Positions 7,127-14,571 of a stretch of DNA of 25,735 bases are shown here, one piece after another (the first letter of the stretch is position 1; each line of letters begins with the position of its first letter). The translations under genes and the position numbers were made by a program. The DNA lies in IMG/VR virus record IMGVR_UViG_3300010354_000571, positions 1 through 25,735 of that record. One strand, written 5' to 3'. The notes below the pieces were generated by a model. It did not search any database. It worked only from the letters and a program-made list of their open reading frames with translations, and had not been told where the DNA came from. This DNA comes from a virus.

Positions 7127-8081
7127 GTTTTCTCCTTTGCATTTCTATTTTTACTTTACTAGTTGTAGCACTTTGTAGAATACTTAGTAGTGTAGTTAGT
7201 TTCCCGTATTTTATAACCGCATCGTTTACATCTTTTACGCCACGATCCCAATCAGGTATACTAATGCTATACCCCAACTCTAATGCTCTATCTATAGTTT
7301 CTAAACCAGTTTTATCATGATCAGGTACAAAAATTATTTTTCTGTTTAGTTGACTTAACAACTCAACCTGATCATCATTTATCGTGTTATGAGTCAATGC
7401 ACATGCATTAATACTAAGTGCATCGAATATTCCTTCTACTAGGATACATACTTCCCAATTCGGTTTTTGAAAATCTATACCAAACACATATCCTTGCTGC
7501 TGCTCATTTATGTACTTAGGTATTTTATTATCTAGGAATCGGCTAGTATGGCCTACGATTTTATTGTGATATGTATACGGGATAATTATCCTATTACCTT
7601 GACGCCCTGCTTCATGAGGGGTAATCATAAAGGGGTAATCACTAACATTTATTCCCCTAGACTGCACGTAATCAACATATATTTTGTGTTCTATGTTGTT
7701 TACGTCAAGCAATTCTCCCAAAGGCAATTCATGGTCTTTGAACTTGATTTTCTTTTTAGCTTTTTTAACTTGGACATAGCTCAACAAATCTTTGTGTTGC
7801 AGACTTTCTAAGTTCCATTTACTAATCTGCTGTTCGTCTATGCCCGACCATTTTAAGAATTGTTTTGTATTTTTCGTTAAGCTTTTTCCTAATGTGAATC
7901 CGCACTTGAATCCACAGTTGAAACAATGAAAGCTCCAGTTGTCCCCGTCCGTGCGTATGCCGCCCCTAGCCCTTCTGTCGGGCTTATGACCTCGATGCTG
8001 ACAGCATATTGCGTTGAAACTGTACCACCCACTTTGGGTCAGCTTTTTCTTGCCTGGTACAACGGTTAGGATATCAAACAT
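7110..8081 (-). CDS. 61: DNA primase, T4 gp61 / DnaG type
   Basis: The 323-aa protein makes RNA primers for lagging-strand synthesis. An N-terminal zinc-binding part has ICCQHRGHK near residues 25-33 and CFNCGFKC near 53-60. The TOPRIM domain has VEGIFDALS (E216, D220) and PDHDKTG (D254, D256), which bind the catalytic metals. Length is close to T4 gp61 (342 aa). The downstream helicase gene overlaps by 17 nt. The ATG at 8081 has no visible Shine-Dalgarno sequence and lies in a possible hairpin (8079-8103), which may limit translation. TOPRIM motifs and helicase linkage make the call firm. Confidence 0.92.
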   Translation of the reverse strand: MFDILTVVPGKKKLTQSGWYSFNAICCQHRGHKPDRRARGGIRTDGDNWSFHCFNCGFKCGFTLGKSLTKNTKQFLKWSGIDEQQISKWNLESLQHKDLLSYVQVKKAKKKIKFKDHELPLGELLDVNNIEHKIYVDYVQSRGINVSDYPFMITPHEAGRQGNRIIIPYTYHNKIVGHTSRFLDNKIPKYINEQQQGYVFGIDFQKPNWEVCILVEGIFDALSINACALTHNTINDDQVELLSQLNRKIIFVPDHDKTGLETIDRALELGYSISIPDWDRGVKDVNDAVIKYGKLTTLLSILQSATTSKVKIEMQRRKLDKRI

Positions 8082-8103
8082 ACTATAAGTTTAACATAGT
8101 ATG
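8079..8103 (-). promoter_or_regulatory. Inverted repeat covering the primase start codon
   Basis: Eight-base perfect arms, CATACTAT and ATAGTATG, flank a 9-nt loop. In the message the 3' arm contains the primase AUG. No ribosome site is visible upstream, so pairing could gate translation; as DNA it could equally be a protein-binding site. Confidence 0.45.
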
Positions 8104-8129
8104 TATCAGAATACAAGTAAGTCGGACTT

Positions 8130-8834
8130 TTATCTAGCTAATATATTGGTAACAGCACCAGTGTTGCTGGTAAATACCATTCTTACATAGGGATGAAATC
8201 CATATACTGTGTATCCCTGAGTATTGCTATTATTGGAATATTCTTCGGAAGTAAGAATAGGATACCAATCACCGTTAACTATCGTAGAACCCTCGACCCC
8301 TACGTATCCGTTATATTCAACGAATGAAGTCTGCAATGTCAATATTGGATTGTCCTCAGTATTGATGACGCTGCTATAATAAACGTTTGCATTAGGTAAT
8401 ACGTTGGCAATGCTATTATTAGAATCTAAGTTAGGGAACGGTTGCCCAGTAGGGATGGATATGTTAGCTGAAGGTATAAAAGCAGGTAATACAGAATTAA
8501 CGATGTTCATATCCCCACGGGCGCCCGCGTTTTGATCTACGAATACAGGGAATCCAAACTCTCCTACAGGAATCTCTAGTGAGTAATGCGCTGCCTGCGC
8601 ATCAATATCTTCAATGTCGGCAGCATTTACTGTTAGCACTGCTAAGCCATTTAATGCATAAGTAGGAGTTAACGCTTTACGCAATAAGACTTCAGTTCCG
8701 TCGTAACTGATGATTCTACATGTAATTTCTTTACCTGTGATATCCACTGGTTTTTGTTCTTGGTTAAGAAACTGAAACTGTATTTGATTATCTACACCTT
8801 TATGTAGAGTTAAAGGTTTGGCGTAAACTGGCAT
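8130..8834 (-). CDS. Probable virion (baseplate or tail-associated) protein, 234 aa
   Basis: The start at 8834 follows GGAG; a longer in-frame opening to 8912 has no ribosome site and was rejected. The N-terminal half (MPVYAKPLTLHKGVDNQIQ, then PVDITGKEITCRI and DGTEVLLRKALT) reads as a beta-sandwich that resembles N-terminal domains of phage baseplate and tail-fibre upper proteins, where a short polymer or 'material law' style domain is repeated. The C-terminal half is Asn/Ser/Thr-rich and beta-like. Similar short proteins occur in T4-like phages of aquatic bacteria, usually as structural. It is upstream of primase, 48 nt apart, and divergent from the plus-strand gene at 9010. The exact location in the particle is unknown. 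Confidence 0.6.
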   Translation of the reverse strand: MPVYAKPLTLHKGVDNQIQFQFLNQEQKPVDITGKEITCRIISYDGTEVLLRKALTPTYALNGLAVLTVNAADIEDIDAQAAHYSLEIPVGEFGFPVFVDQNAGARGDMNIVNSVLPAFIPSANISIPTGQPFPNLDSNNSIANVLPNANVYYSSVINTEDNPILTLQTSFVEYNGYVGVEGSTIVNGDWYPILTSEEYSNNSNTQGYTVYGFHPYVRMVFTSNTGAVTNILAR

Positions 8835-8884
8835 ATATCTCCTCGCTGAGTTACCAAATAACAAAACAACGATTTGTCTTTGGG

Positions 8885-8892
8885 TATAAATA
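8885..8892 (+). promoter_or_regulatory. Exact T4 late consensus TATAAATA on the plus strand
   Basis: The octamer TATAAATA lies in the 175-nt divergent region between the starts at 8834 and 9010 and points toward the only plus-strand gene. It would give a leader of about 110 nt. On the opposite strand a weaker TACTAAATAC (around 8931-8940) could serve the 8834 gene. No -35 element is needed for a late promoter. Confidence 0.45.
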
Positions 8893-9009
8893 AAAACTGG
8901 GGTTGAGTACACAATATGTAATCCTTTAACGTATTTAGTACCGAAAATATTAAATTATTAAGTTCGGGTCACACCGATTAAATATATCATTATTTTACAT
9001 AAAAATTAC

Positions 9010-9390
9010 ATGATACAAAATGAGTTTTTCAAAAAACTTAGCGAAAATCACCCGTTCATAACAGTTTGTTCCTACGCCAACCAAGATTATGTGGGCATTG
9101 TTCAAAACCGAGATGACAATGTTACCACTATTTACGATTATGGGGCTATAGTAGAATCTGAGGTCAAGTCTAGATTTTTAGAATTGGGAGATATATGGTG
9201 GTGGGAAAGTAATAGACTAATACCTATTAACTTGTTTCTGAAGGATGATTGGTCTCAGTTTAAACCATATCTCAAAACTTTTGCTAATAAAAGCTTGGTG
9301 ATCCTACATGGACCTATAACAAGTATGAATGAACTTCATAAACGTAGGTCAAAAAGACGTAGTATAACACTAGTCAAACGATTACCGTAG
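9010..9390 (+). CDS. Hypothetical protein, 126 aa; the only plus-strand gene
   Basis: No family recognised. The sequence has a compact aromatic-rich core (VCSYANQDYVGIVQNRDDN, LGDIWWWESNRLIPIN) and a strongly basic C-terminus (HKRRSKRRS) that could bind nucleic acid. The fold looks small and beta-rich at the N-terminal half. No Shine-Dalgarno sequence precedes the ATG. The gene converges on the PolIII-alpha-like gene and overlaps its 3' end by 17 bp, with no terminator between them. An exact late-promoter octamer stands about 120 nt upstream. Coding status is supported by uninterrupted length and protein-like composition, and by the absence of a convincing minus-strand gene opposite. Confidence 0.7.
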   Translation: MIQNEFFKKLSENHPFITVCSYANQDYVGIVQNRDDNVTTIYDYGAIVESEVKSRFLELGDIWWWESNRLIPINLFLKDDWSQFKPYLKTFANKSLVILHGPITSMNELHKRRSKRRSITLVKRLP

Positions 9391-9955
9391 TTTCTTCTAA
9401 TAGATTCATATGCACAACAACTAAATGTGCGTATGCAATTGCGTGACTTTTCTTGAAAGAGTACTCCGTTCCTGTCTTATTCCATACAGTTTCAGCTACA
9501 TCTTTCCAACTCTTACCTATCAAATGTTTCTTACCTGGTCTAATGATTGCTAATAGCATAGCCAATCTAGGTATACTATTGACAGGCTCTGGCATACTTC
9601 GTATAGTAGAAAATTGATTATTTAGGTGTATCAGCTTTTCTACAAAATCTTTGTTTTTTAAATTGTCCCAATTAGGTTCACTCATCAATTCTACTAAATG
9701 CTTCTCGTCCCTGACTTGATTATAAACATGGACGTTTAACATATCAAGTTTAAGATATCCGCGAGTCTCAGCTACAGTATAGTCAATCGATGCCATGTCA
9801 TTGACAGGATCATATGGAATTTCAGTAACATAAACTCCTGTTGCATGTTTACGTATAGGGTGTACGTTTCTCATGGCAGCAGGTATGTGCGGGATCAGAG
9901 ACAATATTTTATCTCTGTCCCCAAAGTCAATGTCAATGTCACTATTAAACTTCAT
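9374..9955 (-). CDS. Miniature DNA polymerase III alpha-like protein, 193 aa
   Basis: Short segments match the palm of bacterial PolIII alpha (DnaE) in the same order. SDIDIDFGDR (5-14) matches DFDVDF, which holds two catalytic Asp. RKHATGVYV (35-43) matches KHAGGVV. GYLKLDML (66-73) matches GLVKFDFL, which holds the third catalytic Asp. IIRPGK (137-142) matches FRPGP, and FKKSHAIAYA (167-176) matches FNKSHSAAYA. DnaE is over 1,100 aa, so the PHP, most of the fingers and the beta-binding parts are missing. The three acidic residues (D8, D10, D71) are kept. It may be a reduced polymerase-fold enzyme, a primer-handling factor or a decoy. Its ATG overlaps the TGA of the RmlD-like gene. The relationship is inferred from motif order by eye. 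Confidence 0.65.
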   Translation of the reverse strand: MKFNSDIDIDFGDRDKILSLIPHIPAAMRNVHPIRKHATGVYVTEIPYDPVNDMASIDYTVAETRGYLKLDMLNVHVYNQVRDEKHLVELMSEPNWDNLKNKDFVEKLIHLNNQFSTIRSMPEPVNSIPRLAMLLAIIRPGKKHLIGKSWKDVAETVWNKTGTEYSFKKSHAIAYAHLVVVHMNLLEETTVIV

Positions 9956-10728
9956 TTATAATTTTTTGCTGCTAAGTTGACTGCTGATTTTGCGTCCATG
10001 ATAGGGAACACGCTTTGAAGTTTGTCTGTGTTAAGTATACAATTGCTTCGTGGTGCAATCACTGCTTCTTTAAATTCTTCAGGTGTGAACCATTCTTTCT
10101 GTAAGCCCAATGCGGCTGCAATTTCCTTTGTGCTAGTATGTCCTGGATTACACACATTATAAATCCCGCACATAGGTTTGTGCAAGGCAAAATGGACGGC
10201 TGCTCTAGCAACATCAGGAACATAACTTACACTATTTGGATAGTCAATTAGTTTAGCATACTTTTCTAGTTTTGTAAACAAGTTTTTTGGGTGTCTATCA
10301 TCTCCGAACGGCATGCGAATTCTAAACAAATAACTCTTATGCATGAATGGCTCCAGTACTTTTTGTTCTAATGCTTTGCTGCCACTGTAAAAACTTCCGT
10401 TATTAAAATCGAAATTAGGAGGATCGTTTTCGGTAAAATTTTTTTCGTATCCTGTATATACACAACCACTAGAGATATGTAGTATAGGTGTAATAGGATT
10501 ATTATATTCTAATGATAACGGAAACACAACATTACCGTTGATAGTCTGCTGTTTTTCATTTTCACATGCATCGACATTAGGAACGCCAGTGTACCCTGTT
10601 GCATTAATAATAAATGATGCATGTTCAAATAAATCGGTATGGTGTAACCATCGATAGGATACTTGTTGATTGTCTAATTCTTTGGCAATGTGTTCACCTA
10701 TATATCCGTGACCTAGTAAGATAATCAT
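9952..10728 (-). CDS. NAD(P)-dependent sugar-nucleotide reductase/epimerase, RmlD-like
   Basis: A short-chain dehydrogenase of the extended type. The nucleotide-binding loop GHGYIG is at residues 6-11 and the catalytic YxxxK is Y114-SGS-K118. The substrate part includes SSGCVYTG (86-93). The size (258 aa) and sequence style fit dTDP-4-dehydrorhamnose reductase and the plant-type epimerase/reductase. The product of the neighbouring RmlB-like enzyme would be its natural substrate. It overlaps the cytidylyltransferase gene upstream by 4 nt and the PolIII-like gene downstream by 4 nt. No RmlA or RmlC gene is seen here, so the exact sugar cannot be named. Confidence 0.75.
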   Translation of the reverse strand: MIILLGHGYIGEHIAKELDNQQVSYRWLHHTDLFEHASFIINATGYTGVPNVDACENEKQQTINGNVVFPLSLEYNNPITPILHISSGCVYTGYEKNFTENDPPNFDFNNGSFYSGSKALEQKVLEPFMHKSYLFRIRMPFGDDRHPKNLFTKLEKYAKLIDYPNSVSYVPDVARAAVHFALHKPMCGIYNVCNPGHTSTKEIAAALGLQKEWFTPEEFKEAVIAPRSNCILNTDKLQSVFPIMDAKSAVNLAAKNYK

Positions 10729-11207
10729 TTTTTAATTAACTCCGGAGAATGTTGTGGTAAGTCTGCTTCTTGTTCTTTAAGTTCACGTTTTTGCTTTTCT
10801 AAGTCGTATACACGGTTACGCAATTCAGTAGAACTATAATCATGCTCACGCTTATGATAGTGCAATTCAATTCCATTCTGAATGCAGTATTGTTTACCAG
10901 TGAAGTCACGATTTAGATATTCTTCGCTTAAGAACCTGACATCGATTTTCTGTGTCATCAATAACTGTAACAAATCATATTCAGTTGAATAGACTAATAT
11001 TTCATCTACATACTTACAGGCTTGTAATTGTACGTATCTTTCATAGATACTTTGTGTAGGTTTGTTTTTAATACCAGGACGGTCAACCGTAGGGTCAACT
11101 TGCAATGCAACAATAAGATAGTCACATAATTGCTTTTCCATTTTTAGCATAGTAACATGACCTGCGTGAAACAAGTCAAAACTACTACAGTTAAATCCTA
11201 TCTTCAT
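10725..11207 (-). CDS. Cytidylyltransferase-like protein (TagD/HldE type)
   Basis: The HxGH signature H14-A-G-H17 (FDLFHAGHV) and a downstream YSSTELR (124-130), the counterpart of the usual ISTT-x-x-R, define the nucleotidyltransferase fold that joins CMP or AMP to a phosphorylated alcohol or sugar. At 160 aa the length suits glycerol-3-phosphate cytidylyltransferase plus a Lys/Glu-rich C-terminal helix that is not part of the core. The product could be CDP-glycerol, an ADP-heptose type or a related molecule. It lies between RmlB- and RmlD-like genes with overlaps of 17 and 4 nt, so it probably belongs to the same surface-sugar or modification pathway. Confidence 0.8.
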   Translation of the reverse strand: MKIGFNCSSFDLFHAGHVTMLKMEKQLCDYLIVALQVDPTVDRPGIKNKPTQSIYERYVQLQACKYVDEILVYSTEYDLLQLLMTQKIDVRFLSEEYLNRDFTGKQYCIQNGIELHYHKREHDYSSTELRNRVYDLEKQKRELKEQEADLPQHSPELIKK

Positions 11208-12126
11208 ATCTTTTTATCCATTCAATAGTCATATCTAACCCTTTATCTAATGATGTTTTTGGTCGCCATCCAAGCTCATTTTGAATCTTGGTTATATCCG
11301 TTGCATATCTAATGTCATGTCCTGGCCTATCAGTAACAAACTCTATTAGATTCGTGCTAGCATTCATTTTATCTATGATGGAATGTACTAACTCTAAATT
11401 TTTTGTTTCATTGCCGCCACCTATGCAGTATCGGTTACCAATGTTTCCCATAAACATTACACGCATGATAGCATCGCAGGTATCTTCGACATAGATCCAA
11501 TCACGTATTTGGTCACCTTTTCCATAAACAGGGATTTTTTGATTTCTAAGTATCTTCCCAACTGTCAAAGGTATCAACTTTTCAGGATATTGAAAGGGGC
11601 CATAGTTATTAGAACTGTTTACAATAACATAGGGCAATTTGTAAGTGTTGCCATATGCAATGACAAAATGCTCTGCTGAAGCTTTACTAGCAGAATACGG
11701 ATTACGTGGACATATATTTGAGTATTCGTTAAACTTGCCGGGTGCAGGAACTTCCCCGAATACTTCGTCGGTAGATATGTGTACAAACTTTTCTATCTTG
11801 TGCTTTCTAGCTTGGTCTAATAGATTTACAGTACCTATAACATTAGACTGAATGAACGGTGAGCAATCTTTAATAGAATTGTCTACATGACTTTCTGCCG
11901 CAAAATGTACAATTTGGTCAAATGAGTGAGTTGAGAATAGTTCGTCTAAAGCTTTACTATCAGCAATATCGATAACTTCATAATCAATACCCATAGCTTC
12001 TAGTTCTTCTAGGTTACTAGCATAACCCATTTTATCAATCACAAACACTTTTGCAGTTGTGTGTTTTCTAATGTGCTTAACAAAATTAATTCCTATAAAG
12101 CCAGCACCACCGGTAATCAATATCAT
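11191..12126 (-). CDS. dTDP-glucose 4,6-dehydratase-like protein (RmlB family)
   Basis: The protein has the Rossmann loop GGAGFIG (6-12), the dehydratase triad segment STDEVFGE (T119, D120, E121) and Y144-SAS-K148. Together these identify the NAD-dependent dehydratase that makes a 4-keto-6-deoxy sugar nucleotide. The 311-aa length is slightly short of the usual 330-360 aa. It would supply substrate to the RmlD-like enzyme two genes on. It overlaps the DexA-like gene by 4 nt, so it is in the same long transcript. Phage-encoded sugar genes can remodel host surface polysaccharide or decorate phage DNA or tail proteins; which of these applies cannot be told here. Confidence 0.88.
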   Translation of the reverse strand: MILITGGAGFIGINFVKHIRKHTTAKVFVIDKMGYASNLEELEAMGIDYEVIDIADSKALDELFSTHSFDQIVHFAAESHVDNSIKDCSPFIQSNVIGTVNLLDQARKHKIEKFVHISTDEVFGEVPAPGKFNEYSNICPRNPYSASKASAEHFVIAYGNTYKLPYVIVNSSNNYGPFQYPEKLIPLTVGKILRNQKIPVYGKGDQIRDWIYVEDTCDAIMRVMFMGNIGNRYCIGGGNETKNLELVHSIIDKMNASTNLIEFVTDRPGHDIRYATDITKIQNELGWRPKTSLDKGLDMTIEWIKRYEDRI

Positions 12127-12686
12127 TGTAACAACCCTGCCTTTATTAACTTTTTATATGCATCCTGAACTACGATTGCTTGATGTTCGGCATCTTCTAC
12201 CGCCTTGTGTGTAGTTTTACTGCCATACTTTTTATCTTTAAGACTCACGCCTGCAACTTCATATAAGGTTCGTGTGTCACGTACAGTATAATATGGCCAA
12301 GGAATAGCATTAGGATACTCAGTCAACGTTTGTCTGAAACCTGATTCACATGCTACTACGTCAAAGCTAGCACCATTGCTCCAAACAGCACGACGGTTCC
12401 AACAAAATTTATAAAGGGTCTCCATGCAAGACTTAAATGATTCTCGTCCCCTGTCTCCCAATGCTTCTTCAAGTGCATCAGGGCTCTGCGTAGACCACCA
12501 TCGTAATGTATCTTCATTAATAATCCTATTGTGTATTTCTGTTTGATCTTCAATAGTAGGGCGCAGTTCTAACTTTTCTACGACACCCATGCCTTTAGGA
12601 TCGAACCTAACTGCACCTATTGTAAGTATCACACAGTTTGGACTTGTATCTAATGTTTCCAAGTCAATCATTATATCATTTGCCAT
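12123..12686 (-). CDS. dexA: 3'-5' exonuclease, DEDDh type, DexA-like
   Basis: The DEDDh active site is complete: D8 and E10 in MIDLET, D109 in NGASFD, H160 and D165 in HKAVEDAEHQ. The substrate-facing segment WNRRAVWSNGASFD is characteristic of the T4 DexA group of 3'-5' exonucleases, which are about 190-230 aa. The enzyme would degrade DNA 3' ends, possibly of the host. It overlaps the endonuclease VII-like gene upstream by 11 nt and RmlB downstream by 4 nt. Confidence 0.88.
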   Translation of the reverse strand: MANDIMIDLETLDTSPNCVILTIGAVRFDPKGMGVVEKLELRPTIEDQTEIHNRIINEDTLRWWSTQSPDALEEALGDRGRESFKSCMETLYKFCWNRRAVWSNGASFDVVACESGFRQTLTEYPNAIPWPYYTVRDTRTLYEVAGVSLKDKKYGSKTTHKAVEDAEHQAIVVQDAYKKLIKAGLLQ

Positions 12687-13080
12687 TCAAATACTCCATT
12701 GCCTTTCTGCATCTTTCAGGATCATCACCCAAATTACCTAATCCTAAATTACATTTATGACAGAGCCAACCTCTGAATTCTTCTGTCTTATGATTATGAT
12801 CTGCTACCCATACGGATTTTTTATTCTTTCCATATGTAGCTAAGTCATCTGAACTTCTATCACATATAGGACATTTATAATCATTTGGAATTGCTGGCGC
12901 AGTCTTTTTAATCTTTGCAACTAGTTTACCATGCTTTTTAGCACAGTCTCTGCATTCGTATCTTAGATAACCCTTGCTACCTTCTTTAGCGAAATTCCAT
13001 AACGGAACTTGCTGTTTGCAAATAGTACAAAGTTTTGTATCTTCTTCTACGCCTTCAAAAAATGTCGATAAGGTGTTCAT
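12676..13080 (-). CDS. Endonuclease VII-like nuclease with two zinc sites
   Basis: Two Cys-rich pairs, CTIC (18-21) with CRDC (43-46) and CPIC (70-73) with CHKC (107-110), are likely to bind two zincs. The second pair flanks DHNHKTEEFRGWLC (94-107), the beta-beta-alpha metal motif of the endonuclease VII family (T4 gp49 resolves branched DNA during packaging). At 134 aa it is near T4 gp49 (157 aa). A Trp-Asn-Phe segment (VPLWNFAKE) lies between the first pair. It may be a junction resolvase or an HNH homing nuclease of the same fold; its position in a DNA-metabolism operon favours the former. Confidence 0.8.
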   Translation of the reverse strand: MNTLSTFFEGVEEDTKLCTICKQQVPLWNFAKEGSKGYLRYECRDCAKKHGKLVAKIKKTAPAIPNDYKCPICDRSSDDLATYGKNKKSVWVADHNHKTEEFRGWLCHKCNLGLGNLGDDPERCRKAMEYLNGK

Positions 13081-13781
13081 TCATTGCTTTTCCAAATGTT
13101 GTCCAAAGACTTTACATCATCTATTATACTACCTGTGAGGTAATTAAACAATAGTGCTTGCCGTGGTACATCTTGTGGATTGGGCATACTACTGTGCAGA
13201 ACTCGGCAATTATAGAACAAAACGCTACCTTTGGGCAAAGAATTCTGAACACAGTTTTTTTGGAACCATGAATTATAAAAGCCCTGATAACAAAGGTTGA
13301 TGTTGAAATCTGTGAGTTGACTTTTGGGGACGACACCGGTGACACCGTTTGTTTTATCTAAATCAAACAATGAACAAATAGCTTGAACTCCCAACAAACG
13401 TTTATCGTAATTATATTTCTTGAAACGATGAGGTGTATCTACATGTGGATTGATCCACTTGCTTTGTGGATTGATCGTAACAATATCACTAGCGTACCAA
13501 ACAGGATCAGATAGATAATCAGAGACCTTGTTTATCAGTAGATCATTTATTTCTTTTACTTCGGGCCAATCCATAACCATTTGACTCCACCAAACTGATA
13601 TGTCTGGTAAGTTTTTTATATCATCACGTTCAGCATATTTTTTACTTGCACTGGACGCTCTAACTGGATGCAATGTTGATAGTTTTGCAACTAGCGAATC
13701 GATAAGTGGTTCAGGTACAATCTTTTCTAGAATGATATATCCTTGCCCTTCTGTTAGTTCTGGTTTAATTAATTTTGCCAT
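13077..13781 (-). CDS. Fe(II)/2-oxoglutarate-dependent oxygenase, phytanoyl-CoA dioxygenase type
   Basis: The facial triad is visible as H113-V-D115 (PHVDTPH) and H196 (LHSSMPN), with R207 as the expected 2-oxoglutarate anchor. The segment TNGVTGVVPKSQ (144-155) matches the 'NGP-x-x-x-PGSH' loop of PhyH proteins. At 234 aa it is a normal length. Such oxygenases occur in T4-like phages of aquatic bacteria. The substrate is unknown; modified bases, sugars and amino-acid side chains are all possible. The start overlaps the end of the 80-aa gene upstream, and the stop overlaps the endonuclease VII-like gene. Confidence 0.85.
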   Translation of the reverse strand: MAKLIKPELTEGQGYIILEKIVPEPLIDSLVAKLSTLHPVRASSASKKYAERDDIKNLPDISVWWSQMVMDWPEVKEINDLLINKVSDYLSDPVWYASDIVTINPQSKWINPHVDTPHRFKKYNYDKRLLGVQAICSLFDLDKTNGVTGVVPKSQLTDFNINLCYQGFYNSWFQKNCVQNSLPKGSVLFYNCRVLHSSMPNPQDVPRQALLFNYLTGSIIDDVKSLDNIWKSNE

Positions 13782-14011
13782 AATTCATACATAGTTATTA
13801 ATTTACTAGACCATATAGTAATGTCTACTGCTTTATCAGCACCTGAGAAATCCCAACCATCTCCTCGAGGACCGAAATTTCTTCGACACCATTTAATGAC
13901 CTTGTATGGATCGTCTTTGCACCTAAAGATTACTTTACCTGTATCTCTAGGATTTACAACTTGAGATTCAATAATTTCTATATAAGGACTTAGTTCTGCA
14001 AAAGATGCCAT
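13769..14011 (-). CDS. Hypothetical protein, 80 aa
   Basis: No family recognised. The sequence (VIFRCKDDPYKVIKWCRRNFG) mixes a short beta hairpin with aromatic and basic residues, then GDGWDFSGADKAVDITIW, suggesting a compact alpha/beta fold. A GAGG ribosome site lies before the ATG. It overlaps the 113-aa gene by 22 nt upstream and the oxygenase by 13 nt downstream, so it is embedded in the operon. Confidence 0.65.
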   Translation of the reverse strand: MASFAELSPYIEIIESQVVNPRDTGKVIFRCKDDPYKVIKWCRRNFGPRGDGWDFSGADKAVDITIWSSKLITMYELWQN

Positions 14012-14331
14012 ACATACCTCTTCTTTAAGATTTCCATAAATTTATCTGCGTCTACTTCACTGACAAATACTACACCTGTTATTTCATACACATCTTGTAT
14101 ATAATCTGAGTATAAATTTTTAATATCCTGATCGTAGAAGTTTGATGTTACCCATAGTATGTCATACTGTGATCCTGCCATCTTTATTAACATACCAACC
14201 TGTTCATAGCATTTTATCTCATTAAACAAAATTTTTAGTAACTGCAATTTATCTATCATTGGTTGATATGGACCTTGTCTAGACCATTCTACAATAACTT
14301 CCCCATTACTGCGTTTTGATTTTGTAAGCAT
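13990..14331 (-). CDS. Hypothetical protein, 113 aa
   Basis: No family recognised. The N-terminus is basic (MLTKSKRSNGEVIVEW). The middle contains a hydrophobic-helical stretch and YDILWVTSNFYDQDI, then an acidic-helical C-terminal part (VDADKFMEILKKRY). It looks like a small globular alpha/beta protein. Its ATG follows directly on the TGA of the 79-aa gene (TGAATG), so the two are coupled. Confidence 0.62.
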   Translation of the reverse strand: MLTKSKRSNGEVIVEWSRQGPYQPMIDKLQLLKILFNEIKCYEQVGMLIKMAGSQYDILWVTSNFYDQDIKNLYSDYIQDVYEITGVVFVSEVDADKFMEILKKRYVWHLLQN

Positions 14332-14571
14332 TCAGGACCATCTCAACGTAAAAAGTATGTAATCACGTTCGTATCTAAATTTAAATCTAGATTCATTTTC
14401 AAAACCATTTATCCACCTGCAATGTCTTTCGCAATTATCAAGTTTTTCGTATAACCATTCTACCATTTGTTCGTGTTTTGTTTGATTCGAAGGCGTAATT
14501 ATGCATTCGAACCATCGGTTTGAATCATTCCATCCTTTAGTATAATCGTAATGGTTATTAGCATATCCCAT
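14332..14571 (-). CDS. Hypothetical protein, 79 aa
   Basis: No family recognised. The sequence is aromatic and charged (GYANNHYDYTKGWND, WFECIITPSNQ, CERHCRWINGFENESR) with alternating strands likely. Its ATG abuts the TAA of the subtilase gene without a gap, and the stop abuts the next gene. Such end-to-end packing supports real coding. It may be related to the neighbouring 80-aa protein in composition, but no sequence identity is evident. Confidence 0.62.
   Translation of the reverse strand: MGYANNHYDYTKGWNDSNRWFECIITPSNQTKHEQMVEWLYEKLDNCERHCRWINGFENESRFKFRYERDYILFTLRWS

Noticed and set aside
12356-12553. A second minus-strand open frame inside the exonuclease gene
   Set aside because: It overlaps a gene with a complete DEDDh active site in another frame and has no ribosome site.
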